This document shows positions 43,655 to 52,201 of a DNA stretch of 64,000 bases, piece by piece; position 1 is the stretch's first letter; the number at the start of each line of letters is the position of its first letter. Location: NCBI GenBank assembly GCA_022793375.1, contig JAAWCS010000001.1, positions 19,059 through 83,058 on the forward strand. Reading direction: 5' to 3'. The notes under the pieces are model-generated. The model had not been told where the DNA came from. It saw nothing but the letters and a program-made list of their open reading frames with translations, and did not search any database. The position numbers and the translations under genes are program-made. The DNA comes from Lachnospiraceae bacterium. Lineage in GTDB: Bacteria; Bacillota; Clostridia; Lachnospirales; Lachnospiraceae.

Positions 43655-44487
43655 ACCGCTTCCTTGTGCCTGGCCAGCAGCCACATATTGATTTCGGCGC
43701 CGATCAGCAGGATGTTCATGCAGGAATAGAGCCACAGCATCATAAAGACGATGGCGGCCAGGCTCCCGTAAGTATAAGAAAAATTGGAAAAATTGTCAAT
43801 GTAAATCGAGTACACCAGCGAAAAGATCATCCACCCCAGGGACGCAAACAAGGCGCCGGGCAGCTGGCGGCGAAAATGGCTTTTGGTATTGGGCAGGATC
43901 TTGTACATCAGGGCAAAGCACAGCGTCATCAGAGTGATCGACAAAAGGGTGCGGAGGCTGATGACATAGGCGGAATATCTGGCTAAAAGGGGCAGCACGC
44001 TTTCGATCAGATACTGGAGCCGATTGCCGAATACGAGGATTAAGAGGGAGAAAATCAGCAGCACGATCAAAATCAGCGTGTACAGAAGCGCTCCCAGGCG
44101 CAGTTCAAAATAGTTGCGCGTCTCAGAGGTTTTATATACTTCATTTAAACCGCGGGTTAAGGCGTAGAGGCTTCGGGAAGCGGCCCACAGCGTGGATACG
44201 GCGGTAATGGAGACCAAAGGGACGGAGGTCTGCGTATACAGCTCGTCAATCACGCGGATGACATGGGAGCGCATAGCCAGCGGAATCACATCCATAGCCA
44301 GGGCGCTCAGCTGGGACTGCGTCATGGGCATGATGTACTGTAACAGGGACAGGACCAGCATTACGAGCGGCACCGCGGAAATAATGATGAAAAAAGCGGC
44401 CTGGGCGGCATATACGGAAACCCTGTCCCGGGAAATCTGTTGTGTAAAGGGCAGGACAGTAAAAATGATTTTGCGGATCAGCTTCAT
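43648..44487 (-). CDS. YihY/BrkB-family membrane protein
   Basis: 279 residues with six membrane helices. Family motifs are QAAFFIIISAVPLVMLVLSLL (about 28-48), WAASRSLYALTRGLNEVY (about 105-123), PGALFASLGWMIFSLVYSIY (about 208) and YGSLAAIVFMMLWLYSCMNILLIGAEINMWL at the end. YihY/BrkB was once misannotated as ribonuclease BN; its true role is unknown but is thought to involve transport or envelope. A promoter TTGTTT-N17-TATAAT (44560-44588, minus strand) lies upstream. It has no partner gene. Confidence 0.9.
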   Translation of the reverse strand: MKLIRKIIFTVLPFTQQISRDRVSVYAAQAAFFIIISAVPLVMLVLSLLQYIMPMTQSQLSALAMDVIPLAMRSHVIRVIDELYTQTSVPLVSITAVSTLWAASRSLYALTRGLNEVYKTSETRNYFELRLGALLYTLILIVLLIFSLLILVFGNRLQYLIESVLPLLARYSAYVISLRTLLSITLMTLCFALMYKILPNTKSHFRRQLPGALFASLGWMIFSLVYSIYIDNFSNFSYTYGSLAAIVFMMLWLYSCMNILLIGAEINMWLLARHKEAVY

Positions 44488-44559
44488 AGGTCACCTCAAG
44501 TTTGTCATTTTGCGCACAGACAGTCTCCGGTCGTGTGGAAGAAAATGGCGCTTATTCCT

Positions 44560-44588
44560 ATTATATACAGAAACGGTGCGGAAAACAA
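44560..44588 (-). promoter_or_regulatory. Promoter for the BrkB-family gene
   Basis: Minus strand: TTGTTT (44583-44588), 17 bases, TATAAT (44560-44565), with a leader of about 65 bases. Confidence 0.55.
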
Positions 44589-44607
44589 ATCTTTTTTAAG
44601 GTCGGGC

Positions 44608-46149
44608 CTATGTTTCCTCTTTTGTCTGCGGAATTCGCACCCAGAATACCGTGCCTATATCCGGCTGGCTCTCGACCGTAATACGCCCGCCCTGTCTCTC
44701 GATCAGTTCCCTGGAGATGGCAAGGCCGAGACCGGAAGAGTTGCGCTTTCCGTGGTGCTCGGAATAATAGCGTTCAAAAATCCGCTGCTGGTTTTGCGGC
44801 GCGATGCCGATCCCGTCGTCGCGGATACCGATCAGGCAGTAATCGGCGTTCTCCTGGCCGGTAATGAGGATGTGCCCGGGCCCCGGCATCTGTTCGACGG
44901 CATTGTCGGCGATATTCTGCAGGGCCTGGCGGCAGTAGACCGGGTCCGCGCGGCATGGGAGCGGCCCTGGTACGCACAGACGCACCTCGATCGGCTTTTG
45001 GCCGGCCCTTAAGCGGGTCTGTTCGGCTACTTCCTCCAGGAGTTTTTTTAGGTCAAAGGGGAGCTGCTGGAAGGCAATTTTTCCGTCGTCCAACTGGGAT
45101 ACGAGGAAAATCCGTTCCATCAATTCTTGAACATACTGCGTATTCTGGCTCAATTTGTCCAGACATTCCAGGGTTTTTGGCGGTTCGCTGTCCAGATAGG
45201 CCCGGGCCATGTCCACGTAGCCGCCGAGCGAAAAGAGCGGCGTTTTTAAATTATGGAGAAGGCTGCGGACAAACTCGGTTTTTTCTTTGGTTTTTTGGCG
45301 AATCTGCTCCTCCAGATGGGCGTTTAAGCGTTCGGCCTCTTTGAATTTGCGGGCGAACCGCAGGCAGGCCAGCAGAAAAAAAGCCAGCCCGTAGAAGCTT
45401 TCGATGATGCCGCGCAGGCGCAGCTGCAGATCGGGAAATTCCAGGGGGAAAAGGGACAGCTCGCAGCCGGCGTCAAAAAAACGCAGAGATACGGTAAAAG
45501 ACCAGGCGGCTGCCAGGATTACGGCTGTGCCAGGAGATTCGGAAACGCTTCTAAGGATCACCCAGGCTTCACAGAGATAGCAGACGATATAGACAAACAT
45601 CAGCGCCAGGTAAAAAGAAAGCCCGGTGTCCAGACAGCATATGGGGGCTAGCGCGGCCAGGCAGAGATAGAAAAAGTAATGGCGGCGGCCGATTTTTATA
45701 TCAAACAGGCACTTCATCAGGCGATAGCGGAGAAAGGCGACCACAAGACACATGACCAGCCGGTGGATATTTTGGTTCATGCGGGGAAAAGACGCGCCAA
45801 AGTAGGAGAAGCGGCCGAGAAAGAGCAGATTCAAAAGCGGCAGTTCGCCGAGAAAGGGCAGCGTATTCATCAAAGTCCGGACCATTGTCGTATAGCTGAG
45901 AAGGGCCAGCCAGAACAGATATGTTTCCGAGCGCTTGCCGATCCAGAGAACAAGGGAAAATAAGAGAAGGGCAAAGGAAACGCCCACGGTAAACAGCCCT
46001 TTGGCGGTTTCGATCTGCGAGGCCCGCAGGGCGGCGTCCTGGGGAAAGGCACGTTCCGCCTGGCTGATATGTATGAACAAGGTAAACAGAGCAGTTGTTA
46101 AGAGTGTCATCGATAAGATCAGAACCTGCTGTTTTCGCCGCTGTGACAT
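44608..46149 (-). CDS. Multi-pass membrane sensor histidine kinase
   Basis: About 513 residues. Seven or eight membrane helices fill residues 8-265, with no extracellular domain of note, as in 7TM-type sensor kinases. A dimerisation helix carries the phosphorylated His in RSLLHNLKTPLFSLGGY (about 292), followed by the ATPase with NIADNAVEQM, GIRDDGIGIAPQ and SSGLGLAISRELIERQGG. It is divergent from an OmpR-type regulator, and next to that lies the second exported flavoprotein. It might sense a small or membrane-soluble compound. ATG 46149 was picked because AAGGAG precedes it. Promoter at 46196-46224. Confidence 0.88.
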   Translation of the reverse strand: MSQRRKQQVLILSMTLLTTALFTLFIHISQAERAFPQDAALRASQIETAKGLFTVGVSFALLLFSLVLWIGKRSETYLFWLALLSYTTMVRTLMNTLPFLGELPLLNLLFLGRFSYFGASFPRMNQNIHRLVMCLVVAFLRYRLMKCLFDIKIGRRHYFFYLCLAALAPICCLDTGLSFYLALMFVYIVCYLCEAWVILRSVSESPGTAVILAAAWSFTVSLRFFDAGCELSLFPLEFPDLQLRLRGIIESFYGLAFFLLACLRFARKFKEAERLNAHLEEQIRQKTKEKTEFVRSLLHNLKTPLFSLGGYVDMARAYLDSEPPKTLECLDKLSQNTQYVQELMERIFLVSQLDDGKIAFQQLPFDLKKLLEEVAEQTRLRAGQKPIEVRLCVPGPLPCRADPVYCRQALQNIADNAVEQMPGPGHILITGQENADYCLIGIRDDGIGIAPQNQQRIFERYYSEHHGKRNSSGLGLAISRELIERQGGRITVESQPDIGTVFWVRIPQTKEET

Positions 46150-46195
46150 GTGTCCTTCTCCTTTATATGAGACAGAATCCTTTGTTATACGGACC

Positions 46196-46224
46196 ATGAT
46201 ACGCAAAAGAGAGGATTCTTTCAA
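46196..46224 (-). promoter_or_regulatory. Promoter for the histidine kinase
   Basis: Minus strand: TTGAAA (46219-46224), 17 bases, TATCAT (46196-46201). Confidence 0.5.
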
Positions 46225-46331
46225 GCTTTTTTTGAGAAAAGCGTAAAAGCCGGCAGACCATGAAAGGGAAAGCAAGATATGGCACAGACACGCGGTATGG
46301 TTGCAGGTGATAGATCAAAGGGAGGCAGACA

Positions 46332-47015
46332 ATGAAGCGAATTTTGATGATCGAGGACGATTTGGAACTCTGCGAAATTTTACAGTTTTATCTTCTCAAA
46401 GAAGCGGATTATGACGTAACCGTCGTCCATAACGCAGAGAGCGCCCTCAAACTGGTACAGGTACGGGCCTTTGACCTTTTTTTGATTGACATTATGCTTC
46501 CGGGAATCGACGGACTTGAATTCTGCACGCGTCTGCGCAAACACTCGTATGTCCCGGTGATTTTTATCAGCTGTCTGAACGACGACGAAACCATCATCCG
46601 TGCCCTGCAGATGGGCGGGGACGATTATCTGGTAAAACCCTTTAAAGCCCCGGTTTTGATGGCGCGGATCGAGGCAAATCTCAGGCGATGCGGGCGGGAG
46701 CATCCGGACCGGACGCAGATTCAAATCCGCGATCTTATGCTGGACGCGGGCGTGCACTTAATCTATAAAAACGGGCAGGAACTGTCCCTCTCGCCCACCG
46801 AGTATGAAATCCTTTTTTATCTGATAAAAAACCGCGGGAAATTTATCTCCTTTGACGAAATATACGACGCGATCTGGCAGCGTCCCAGCTTTGGGGATAT
46901 GAGGACGCTTTTTGTGCATATCAGCCATCTGCGGCAAAAAATTGAGGACGACACGGCCCATCCGTACTATATCCGCACGCATTTGCGGGACGGGTATATT
47001 TTTGCGGCAGAATAG
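46332..47015 (+). CDS. OmpR-family response regulator
   Basis: 227 residues. The receiver has MIEDDLELCE (acidic pocket), phosphorylated Asp in FDLFLIDIMLPGIDG (about 54) and Lys in DYLVKPFKAP (about 104). The winged-helix output domain shows LSPTEYEILFYLIKNRGKFISF and FVHISHLRQKIED. It is divergent from the kinase, separated by about 180 bases, and 105 bases upstream of the second flavoprotein gene, which it faces in the same direction. It likely activates that gene. A GGGAGG site precedes the ATG. Confidence 0.92.
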   Translation: MKRILMIEDDLELCEILQFYLLKEADYDVTVVHNAESALKLVQVRAFDLFLIDIMLPGIDGLEFCTRLRKHSYVPVIFISCLNDDETIIRALQMGGDDYLVKPFKAPVLMARIEANLRRCGREHPDRTQIQIRDLMLDAGVHLIYKNGQELSLSPTEYEILFYLIKNRGKFISFDEIYDAIWQRPSFGDMRTLFVHISHLRQKIEDDTAHPYYIRTHLRDGYIFAAE

Positions 47016-47043
47016 GGAGACGGCCTTAATTGAGAATTGATTG

Positions 47044-47090
47044 AGGTTTAAGCGTACCCAAACCTAAAATCCTCCTCTGTATGCTATGCT
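47044..47090 (+). promoter_or_regulatory. Candidate activator-dependent promoter of the second flavoprotein
   Basis: An inverted repeat AGGTTT-N10-AAACCT (47044-47065) lies just upstream of two overlapping -10-like TATGCT elements (47080-47085 and 47085-47090). No -35 is found at the right distance. That arrangement fits a promoter needing an activator, here perhaps the adjacent response regulator. Confidence 0.4.
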
Positions 47091-47120
47091 GTATCTATAA
47101 AAAGCAGGGAGGAAGAACCA

Positions 47121-48686
47121 ATGAAACATGTGACAAGAAGAGAATTTATGAAATCGACGGCCGCCGGCGCGCTGGGCATTGCGGCCGCCGGCCTTTTGGG
47201 CGCTTGTTCCGCAGGGCCGGCGGCAACGGCGGCGGAGCTGGCTGCGCTGGGGATTACGGCAAAGGAACTGGCAAAATCAACGGCCGAGACCACGGAGATT
47301 ACGGATTTTGTACAGGAGCATACGTACGATGTCGTTGTAGTCGGAGCCGGGACCACGGGAATTCCGGCCGCCTTAGCCGCGGCGGAGGCCGGCGCAAGCG
47401 TAGGCGTATTGCAGAAGCAGGCCACGGTGCTTGCGCAGGGCAATCTGGCGGCCGCGGTGGATCCGAGCCGGAGCGACGAGATCGGCATTGCCCAGTACGT
47501 CCATGAACTGCATTCGATCTATGACCACAGAGGGAACATCAAACTGCACCGGATCTATGCACAGCGTTCACCGGAAGCGCTGGATTGGTTTGAAGAAAAA
47601 CTGAGGGAAGTCGATTTTACGAATTATAAAGAGAGCGACAGCAAGCTTCATACATACGACGACGGCGTATGCTTCCTGAAGGGCCGGCTGTTTCCCGGGC
47701 AGATGATCGAACCGATGACGGCGCTGGCTCCCCATGCGCAGGAAATGGGCGTGGAATTTTTCTATGAGACGCCCGCGGTGCAGCTGATCCGGGAGCAGGG
47801 CGCGGTCGTGGGCGTAATCGGGAAATCGCCGGCCGGCTATGTTAAATTTACGGCAAAGAAAGGCGTCATTTTGGCGACCGGCGATTATCAAAACAACGAT
47901 GCCATGGTATCCCGCTATACGCCGGATGCCGGGATGTATGAAAGAAAGCAAATCGGCAAAACCGGCGACGGCCATCTGATCGGCATGCTGGCGGGAGCGA
48001 AGATGGAGCCGGGGACCCACTGCAAGATGGTGCACGCCTTGGGGGCCGGCGTCCTGAGGGAGGAGCCGCTTTTGGCTCTCAACATGGACGGCGAACGTTT
48101 CATGTACGAAGATATCGAATACGGAGACCGCAATACGGTTCTCAGGGATCAGCCGCAACACCAGATGGTTTCCCTGTTTGACGCCAATTACGCGGAGTAT
48201 GTTTATGGCTGGGGGAGCGATCCGACCGTCCCGACTGTGGCGAACGCTTCCGAAGAAAAGCTGGCGTCGTTCGTGGAAAACGGGACGGTTCTCAAAGCGG
48301 ATACGCTGGAGGAACTGCTGGCGGCGGCCGGCCTGCCGGTGGAGGAGGGCAAAGCTTCCGTTGCGCGCTACAATGAGCTGTGCGGCCTGGGCAAAGACCT
48401 GGATTTCGGCAAATCCTCCAAATATATGAAGCCGGTGGATACGGCTCCGTTTTACGCGCAAGTGCGCAAATTTCAGATTTCGGCGATACCGGCCGGCCTT
48501 TTAGTGGATGAAAACAGCCAGTGTCTGGACTCAGACAGAAAGCCGATTCCCGGCCTGTTTGCCGCGGGCAACTGCTCCGGCTGTTTTTACGGGGACAACG
48601 ATTATTCCCTGTCCACCATGGGCCTTTCTATCGGCCGCTGTATTACCTTCGGCTATCTGGCGGGGCGGTATGTGGCCGGACTGTAA
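47121..48686 (+). CDS. Tat-exported FAD-binding lipoprotein, reductase-like
   Basis: 521 residues. It has a twin-arginine signal (TRREFMK) and a lipobox (GLLGAC), but unlike the first flavoprotein a short linker. The FAD fold shows YDVVVVGAGTTGIPAALAAAE (about 70-90) and IPGLFAAGNCSGCFYG (about 475). It shares with the first flavoprotein the signature GNCSG, a Tyr/Asp-rich loop and GxSxGRC near the C-terminus, with no Asn-Arg-x-Gly-Gly substrate loop, so the two form one subfamily that probably does not reduce fumarate. No FMN or heme domain is present. A AGGGAGGAAG site precedes ATG 47121. It likely depends on the upstream two-component system. Confidence 0.85.
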   Translation: MKHVTRREFMKSTAAGALGIAAAGLLGACSAGPAATAAELAALGITAKELAKSTAETTEITDFVQEHTYDVVVVGAGTTGIPAALAAAEAGASVGVLQKQATVLAQGNLAAAVDPSRSDEIGIAQYVHELHSIYDHRGNIKLHRIYAQRSPEALDWFEEKLREVDFTNYKESDSKLHTYDDGVCFLKGRLFPGQMIEPMTALAPHAQEMGVEFFYETPAVQLIREQGAVVGVIGKSPAGYVKFTAKKGVILATGDYQNNDAMVSRYTPDAGMYERKQIGKTGDGHLIGMLAGAKMEPGTHCKMVHALGAGVLREEPLLALNMDGERFMYEDIEYGDRNTVLRDQPQHQMVSLFDANYAEYVYGWGSDPTVPTVANASEEKLASFVENGTVLKADTLEELLAAAGLPVEEGKASVARYNELCGLGKDLDFGKSSKYMKPVDTAPFYAQVRKFQISAIPAGLLVDENSQCLDSDRKPIPGLFAAGNCSGCFYGDNDYSLSTMGLSIGRCITFGYLAGRYVAGL

Positions 48687-48691
48687 AACAG

Positions 48692-50605
48692 TCAGCCAAT
48701 ATGAATCTCGTATGTTCCCTGATCAAGGTCAATGCTGACCGTTGTGCCGTCCGAAAAGACGCTTTTCTGCCGCCGTCCCTGCCAATCGAGCAGTTCATGG
48801 CGCACCATTTCGCATTTGGCGACACGCTCCTGTAAGGCGGCCACGACCTGGTAGCGGGCGATTTCCTCGTCGAGCCGTTTTTCGGCCGCTTCATCGAAAG
48901 CGCCGTCGCAGTTCGGATAAGCGCCGTCTTTGTCCACATAGGCGGCGCCGCCGTTTAAGAGGGCGTACAGCATGTAATCCTCGGTATCCGGCAGGCGGTC
49001 CATCGGCCAGGGCAGGATCAGACAGTCGTGATACACCAGATTAAAGAGGGGGACCGCAATGCCGCGGCGGGGCGAGCCGGGTTTTGCCAGCATAAAATCA
49101 TAGGGGCCGTAATGGCAGAATACCAGCTGACGCATGGCCCAGTCGCCGCACTCTTCGGAACTGGGCAGGATATTCTTTGACCACAGATACGAAAAGCAGG
49201 CCTCTCGCCGCTCAAAGCATTCCCGGCGGCTCATGCGGTGGCGGGGATTGGCGCACTCGTCGCCTTCGTTGCAGGTAAAGACGTCTAGGTAGGAGGCGTC
49301 TAAGCGGATGCCGTGGCGCAGGACTTCTTCAAAATTGCGGCGCACGTAGTAGGGGGCCTGGGTGGCGCACAGATAGCTCTGGCGGCCGCCGGCCCAGCGG
49401 GCCATTTCGGGGATGGAGCCGTCGGGAGCCTGGCAGGCAAATTCCCGATCATAGGAGGGCGCGTCCATATAGTAATCCCGATACTGATCGTGCAGGCCGA
49501 ACAAATAGCCGCAGTCTTTGATGGTATCCGACAGATTCTGCATCTCCCTCCAGCCGCCGGCTTCTTCGCAGGCCGGCAGATAGTCGGGATGACGATTGTC
49601 GTAGCCGGGATCGCCCCAGCCGTCTAAGTGCAGGTAGAGCTTGCGGATTCCCTTCTGATAATAGCGGCGGATTTCGCGGGCGCGCTTGCAAAAGGGGACC
49701 ACCAGATCGTTTCTCTGCGGATGCTCCTTGTCGTAATAGAACGAATCGGGCGATACGTGCGTTTTAATGCCCTTGTGAACGATGGCCGAGCCAATCAGCC
49801 GGTCAATCCCGGGGCCGCGGGCACTTTTTTCCGCCAGCGTGGTAAAAAGGCCGGTTTCCTTTGCGTAAGCACGGTACGCCTTGCACAGATCGTTGTAATC
49901 GCAGGAAGTAAAAAACTGGAAGCGGGCGCATCGGCGGTAAGAAAGGCGGCCGAGGCTGGGCAGGAAATAGAGCCCCGTATGCGTGCCGGGACCGCCGGCC
50001 GGATGGTCGACAAAGTAGCCGGCATCCCAGGGCTGTTCGCAGATAGCAAGATAACCGTGCCCGTCTGCAATTTGCCCGAACCAGGGCATGTAGGCGGCCG
50101 CACTGCCGAACTGCCCGTTAAACGGAAGAGAGCGGACCTCGTTTTCCCAGGTGTTGGGGATCAAAAGCCCTTGCATGACAGGCATCACCGTGACGTCCTC
50201 CTGGCGGGCCGTTTCAAACAAAAAGGGCGCGGGCCAGCGCACACAGGCAAAATCGGCGTTGTCCACAGCCGGGATCAGCTCAAAATGCACAAATCCGGTA
50301 GCATATTCAATCCATACGAGCGTTTCAAAGGATAAGGAGCCGTCCGGCAGGCAGAATCCGTCGTAGGAAGAGAGGATACCTGTACCGACGCCGCTGTCGT
50401 AGCGGCAGTGGCGGATATTCTTTGCCTGGGAAAACGGCAGAGAAGCCCCGTCTTTCAGGAGGATTTGCGGCGCATGGACCGGGCTTTGGCGCCAGGTATA
50501 CCCCGGCGTGTCGATGCGATAGAGCAAAGAAAGCGGATCCAGCGTGACGCTTAAACCGGCGGCGGTGATTTGGAGGTGTTCCTGGGGATGAAAAGGCTCA
50601 AACAT
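48692..50605 (-). CDS. Putative TIM-barrel glycoside hydrolase, DUF5696-like
   Basis: 637 residues with no signal peptide and no membrane helix. An N-terminal beta-rich part (about 1-190) is followed by a barrel region with KLYLHLDGWGDPGYDNRHPDY (about 325), YLFGLHDQYRDYYM (about 370), IRLDASYLDVFTCNEGDE (about 442) and ILPSSEECGDW (about 480). The Asp in YLDV and Glu in SSEECG are possible catalytic residues. The pattern is like DUF5696 and GH101-type alpha-glycosidases, but the assignment is only by eye. It would act in the cytoplasm on an imported sugar. A GGGAG site precedes the ATG. No transporter is linked. Confidence 0.7.
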   Translation of the reverse strand: MFEPFHPQEHLQITAAGLSVTLDPLSLLYRIDTPGYTWRQSPVHAPQILLKDGASLPFSQAKNIRHCRYDSGVGTGILSSYDGFCLPDGSLSFETLVWIEYATGFVHFELIPAVDNADFACVRWPAPFLFETARQEDVTVMPVMQGLLIPNTWENEVRSLPFNGQFGSAAAYMPWFGQIADGHGYLAICEQPWDAGYFVDHPAGGPGTHTGLYFLPSLGRLSYRRCARFQFFTSCDYNDLCKAYRAYAKETGLFTTLAEKSARGPGIDRLIGSAIVHKGIKTHVSPDSFYYDKEHPQRNDLVVPFCKRAREIRRYYQKGIRKLYLHLDGWGDPGYDNRHPDYLPACEEAGGWREMQNLSDTIKDCGYLFGLHDQYRDYYMDAPSYDREFACQAPDGSIPEMARWAGGRQSYLCATQAPYYVRRNFEEVLRHGIRLDASYLDVFTCNEGDECANPRHRMSRRECFERREACFSYLWSKNILPSSEECGDWAMRQLVFCHYGPYDFMLAKPGSPRRGIAVPLFNLVYHDCLILPWPMDRLPDTEDYMLYALLNGGAAYVDKDGAYPNCDGAFDEAAEKRLDEEIARYQVVAALQERVAKCEMVRHELLDWQGRRQKSVFSDGTTVSIDLDQGTYEIHIG

Positions 50606-50708
50606 AGCGACTCCCTTCTGTTTGTAAAATCAGGATGCGAACCGAAAACGGCCCGGTTCTGTTTGTATGATAGCACAGAAGAGGGGGAGACGTAAAGAGA
50701 AGGCTTCT

Positions 50709-50996
50709 TTAAATTGTACCGGTTTGCAGGAACACAACCGCGGCCAAAGCAAGATGGATCAGTGTAAGAAGCGGCACAACGAGGATAAATTTTGCCTTGC
50801 GAATCTTGTGATGAAACAAAAGCATGGCGGCGAGCGCGCCGGCCCCGCCGCCGGCCAGGGCCGTAAGCAAAAGCGTCCGTTCGCGGATGCGCCATGTATG
50901 GCGGACGGCCCGGCGTTTATCGACGGCGAATAAGACAAAGGCGGCAAGATTTACCGTGAGATAGAATCCGCAGAGAAGCGTTTGTATGGCAGACAT
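50709..50996 (-). CDS. DUF1294-family small membrane protein
   Basis: 95 residues with three membrane helices: LLCGFYLTVNLAAFVLFAVDKRRA, LLLTALAGGGAGALAAMLLFHHK and FILVVPLLTLIHLALAAVVFL. The segment DKRRAVRHTWRIRERTLLLTALAGGGAGALAAM with FHHKIRKAKF is the DUF1294 pattern, a family of unknown function. The start at 50996 has AGGAGG seven bases upstream; the open frame extends further but lacks a site. It follows the NAD(P)HX dehydratase gene by about 65 bases on the same strand. Confidence 0.85.
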   Translation of the reverse strand: MSAIQTLLCGFYLTVNLAAFVLFAVDKRRAVRHTWRIRERTLLLTALAGGGAGALAAMLLFHHKIRKAKFILVVPLLTLIHLALAAVVFLQTGTI

Positions 50997-51063
50997 AGAG
51001 ACCTCCTGAATATGTGGGGAATGAGAGCGGGTCAGCGTCCCGGGCTTTTTTGTTTTGGACGAA

Positions 51064-51999
51064 TCAGCGTCCGTTTTCCAGAAAAATGTGTCCCAAATCT
51101 TCAAGAATATCCTCGGGCAGCATTCCCATGACGGACTTGCGCCGCGCACAGCGGTCGGCGGCGCTTCCGTGGAGCCATACGCCGCAGAGAGCGGCGTCAA
51201 GCGGGCTGAGTCCCTGGGCGGCAAGACCGGCGATGATGCCGGTTAAGATATCGCCGCTGCCGCCGCGGGCCAGGCCGGCATTGCCGGTGCGGTTTTCATA
51301 GAGCTGCCCGTCGGGTGCGGCGATCCGGGTGCGGTGGCCTTTGAGGACGACGACCGCGCCGGTGCGCGTTGCGTATTCGGCGGCCGTGCTTGCCGGCGTC
51401 TGTAAAATCTGTGAAACGGACGTCCCGGTCAGCCGCGCCATCTCGCCGGGATGGGGCGTTATAATCAGGCGGCCGGCACAGGAGGAGAGCAGGCCGGCAC
51501 AGTCGGCCGGCGTGAGGGGGGACTGCGCCAGGGAGCACAGGCCGCCGGCGTCTAAAACAACGGTTCCGGCCGCGTGGGCCAGGACCAGGCGCATTTCGCG
51601 GCGCGTATCCTCATCGGTCTTTTTTCCGCAGCCGGCGGCGCAGACGGTCGCGCGCCGGAGTTCATCGATCAGCGCTTCGGGATCCGGCAGCGGAAGGAAG
51701 GTCGCTTCCAGGATTCGGCCGGCAATGCTGTTGATGACAAGTTCAGAAGCCGCCAGCGTCACAAGACCGGCCCCGCTACAAAGGGCGCCCAATGTACAGA
51801 GCGCGGCCGCGCCCCGATACTCGGCACAGCCGCAGACGGCGAGAACCCTGCCATAGGTTCCTTTGTGGGTATCGGGTTTGCGAGAGGGAATCCGCTCCCA
51901 GATCTGTGCCGCAGTCAAAAGGGCAGGGGGATGTTTGGCCGTGATTTCGACAAGCTGTTTTTGGTTTGAAGCCGTATTATTTTTTAAACCAGGGTTCAT
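51064..51999 (-). CDS. nnrD: ADP-dependent NAD(P)H-hydrate dehydratase
   Basis: 311 residues of the ribokinase-like YjeF C-terminal family. Features are KGTYGRVLAVCGCAEYRGAA (about 46), AGLVTLAA, LVLDAGGLCSL-type VVLDAGGL (about 150), IITPHPGEMARLTG (about 178), VVLKGHRTRIA (about 217) and NAGLARGGSGDILTGIIAGLAAQG (about 238, the nucleotide-binding GSGD). It repairs NAD(P)H hydrates using ADP. Most bacteria fuse it to the epimerase domain NnrE; here only the dehydratase half is present, and no separate epimerase lies nearby. A AAAGGAA site precedes the ATG. Confidence 0.9.
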   Translation of the reverse strand: MNPGLKNNTASNQKQLVEITAKHPPALLTAAQIWERIPSRKPDTHKGTYGRVLAVCGCAEYRGAAALCTLGALCSGAGLVTLAASELVINSIAGRILEATFLPLPDPEALIDELRRATVCAAGCGKKTDEDTRREMRLVLAHAAGTVVLDAGGLCSLAQSPLTPADCAGLLSSCAGRLIITPHPGEMARLTGTSVSQILQTPASTAAEYATRTGAVVVLKGHRTRIAAPDGQLYENRTGNAGLARGGSGDILTGIIAGLAAQGLSPLDAALCGVWLHGSAADRCARRKSVMGMLPEDILEDLGHIFLENGR

Positions 52000-52109
52000 G
52001 GGACGTTCCTTTCCTTTTGAGGAAGTTTGCGGACAAAGTCAGCGAAGTTTCTTTTATTATACGCTATTTTTGCATGCGAGAAAAGAGAAAAAAGAAAGCA
52101 AAAAAATTG

Positions 52110-52138
52110 TTGACAGAAGTTTTGGCATTTATTATAGT
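52110..52138 (+). promoter_or_regulatory. Consensus promoter for the MarR gene
   Basis: TTGACA (52110-52115), 17 bases, TATAGT (52133-52138). The 200-base gap before the MarR gene (52000-52201) is clearly AT-rich and marks the start of the less GC-rich block. Confidence 0.65.
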
Positions 52139-52201
52139 AATTGGCAGGGAATAGGAACGATGTTCAGCTTTAAGGTGTCGAGGAGAAAACGAGGTGGTAT
52201 A

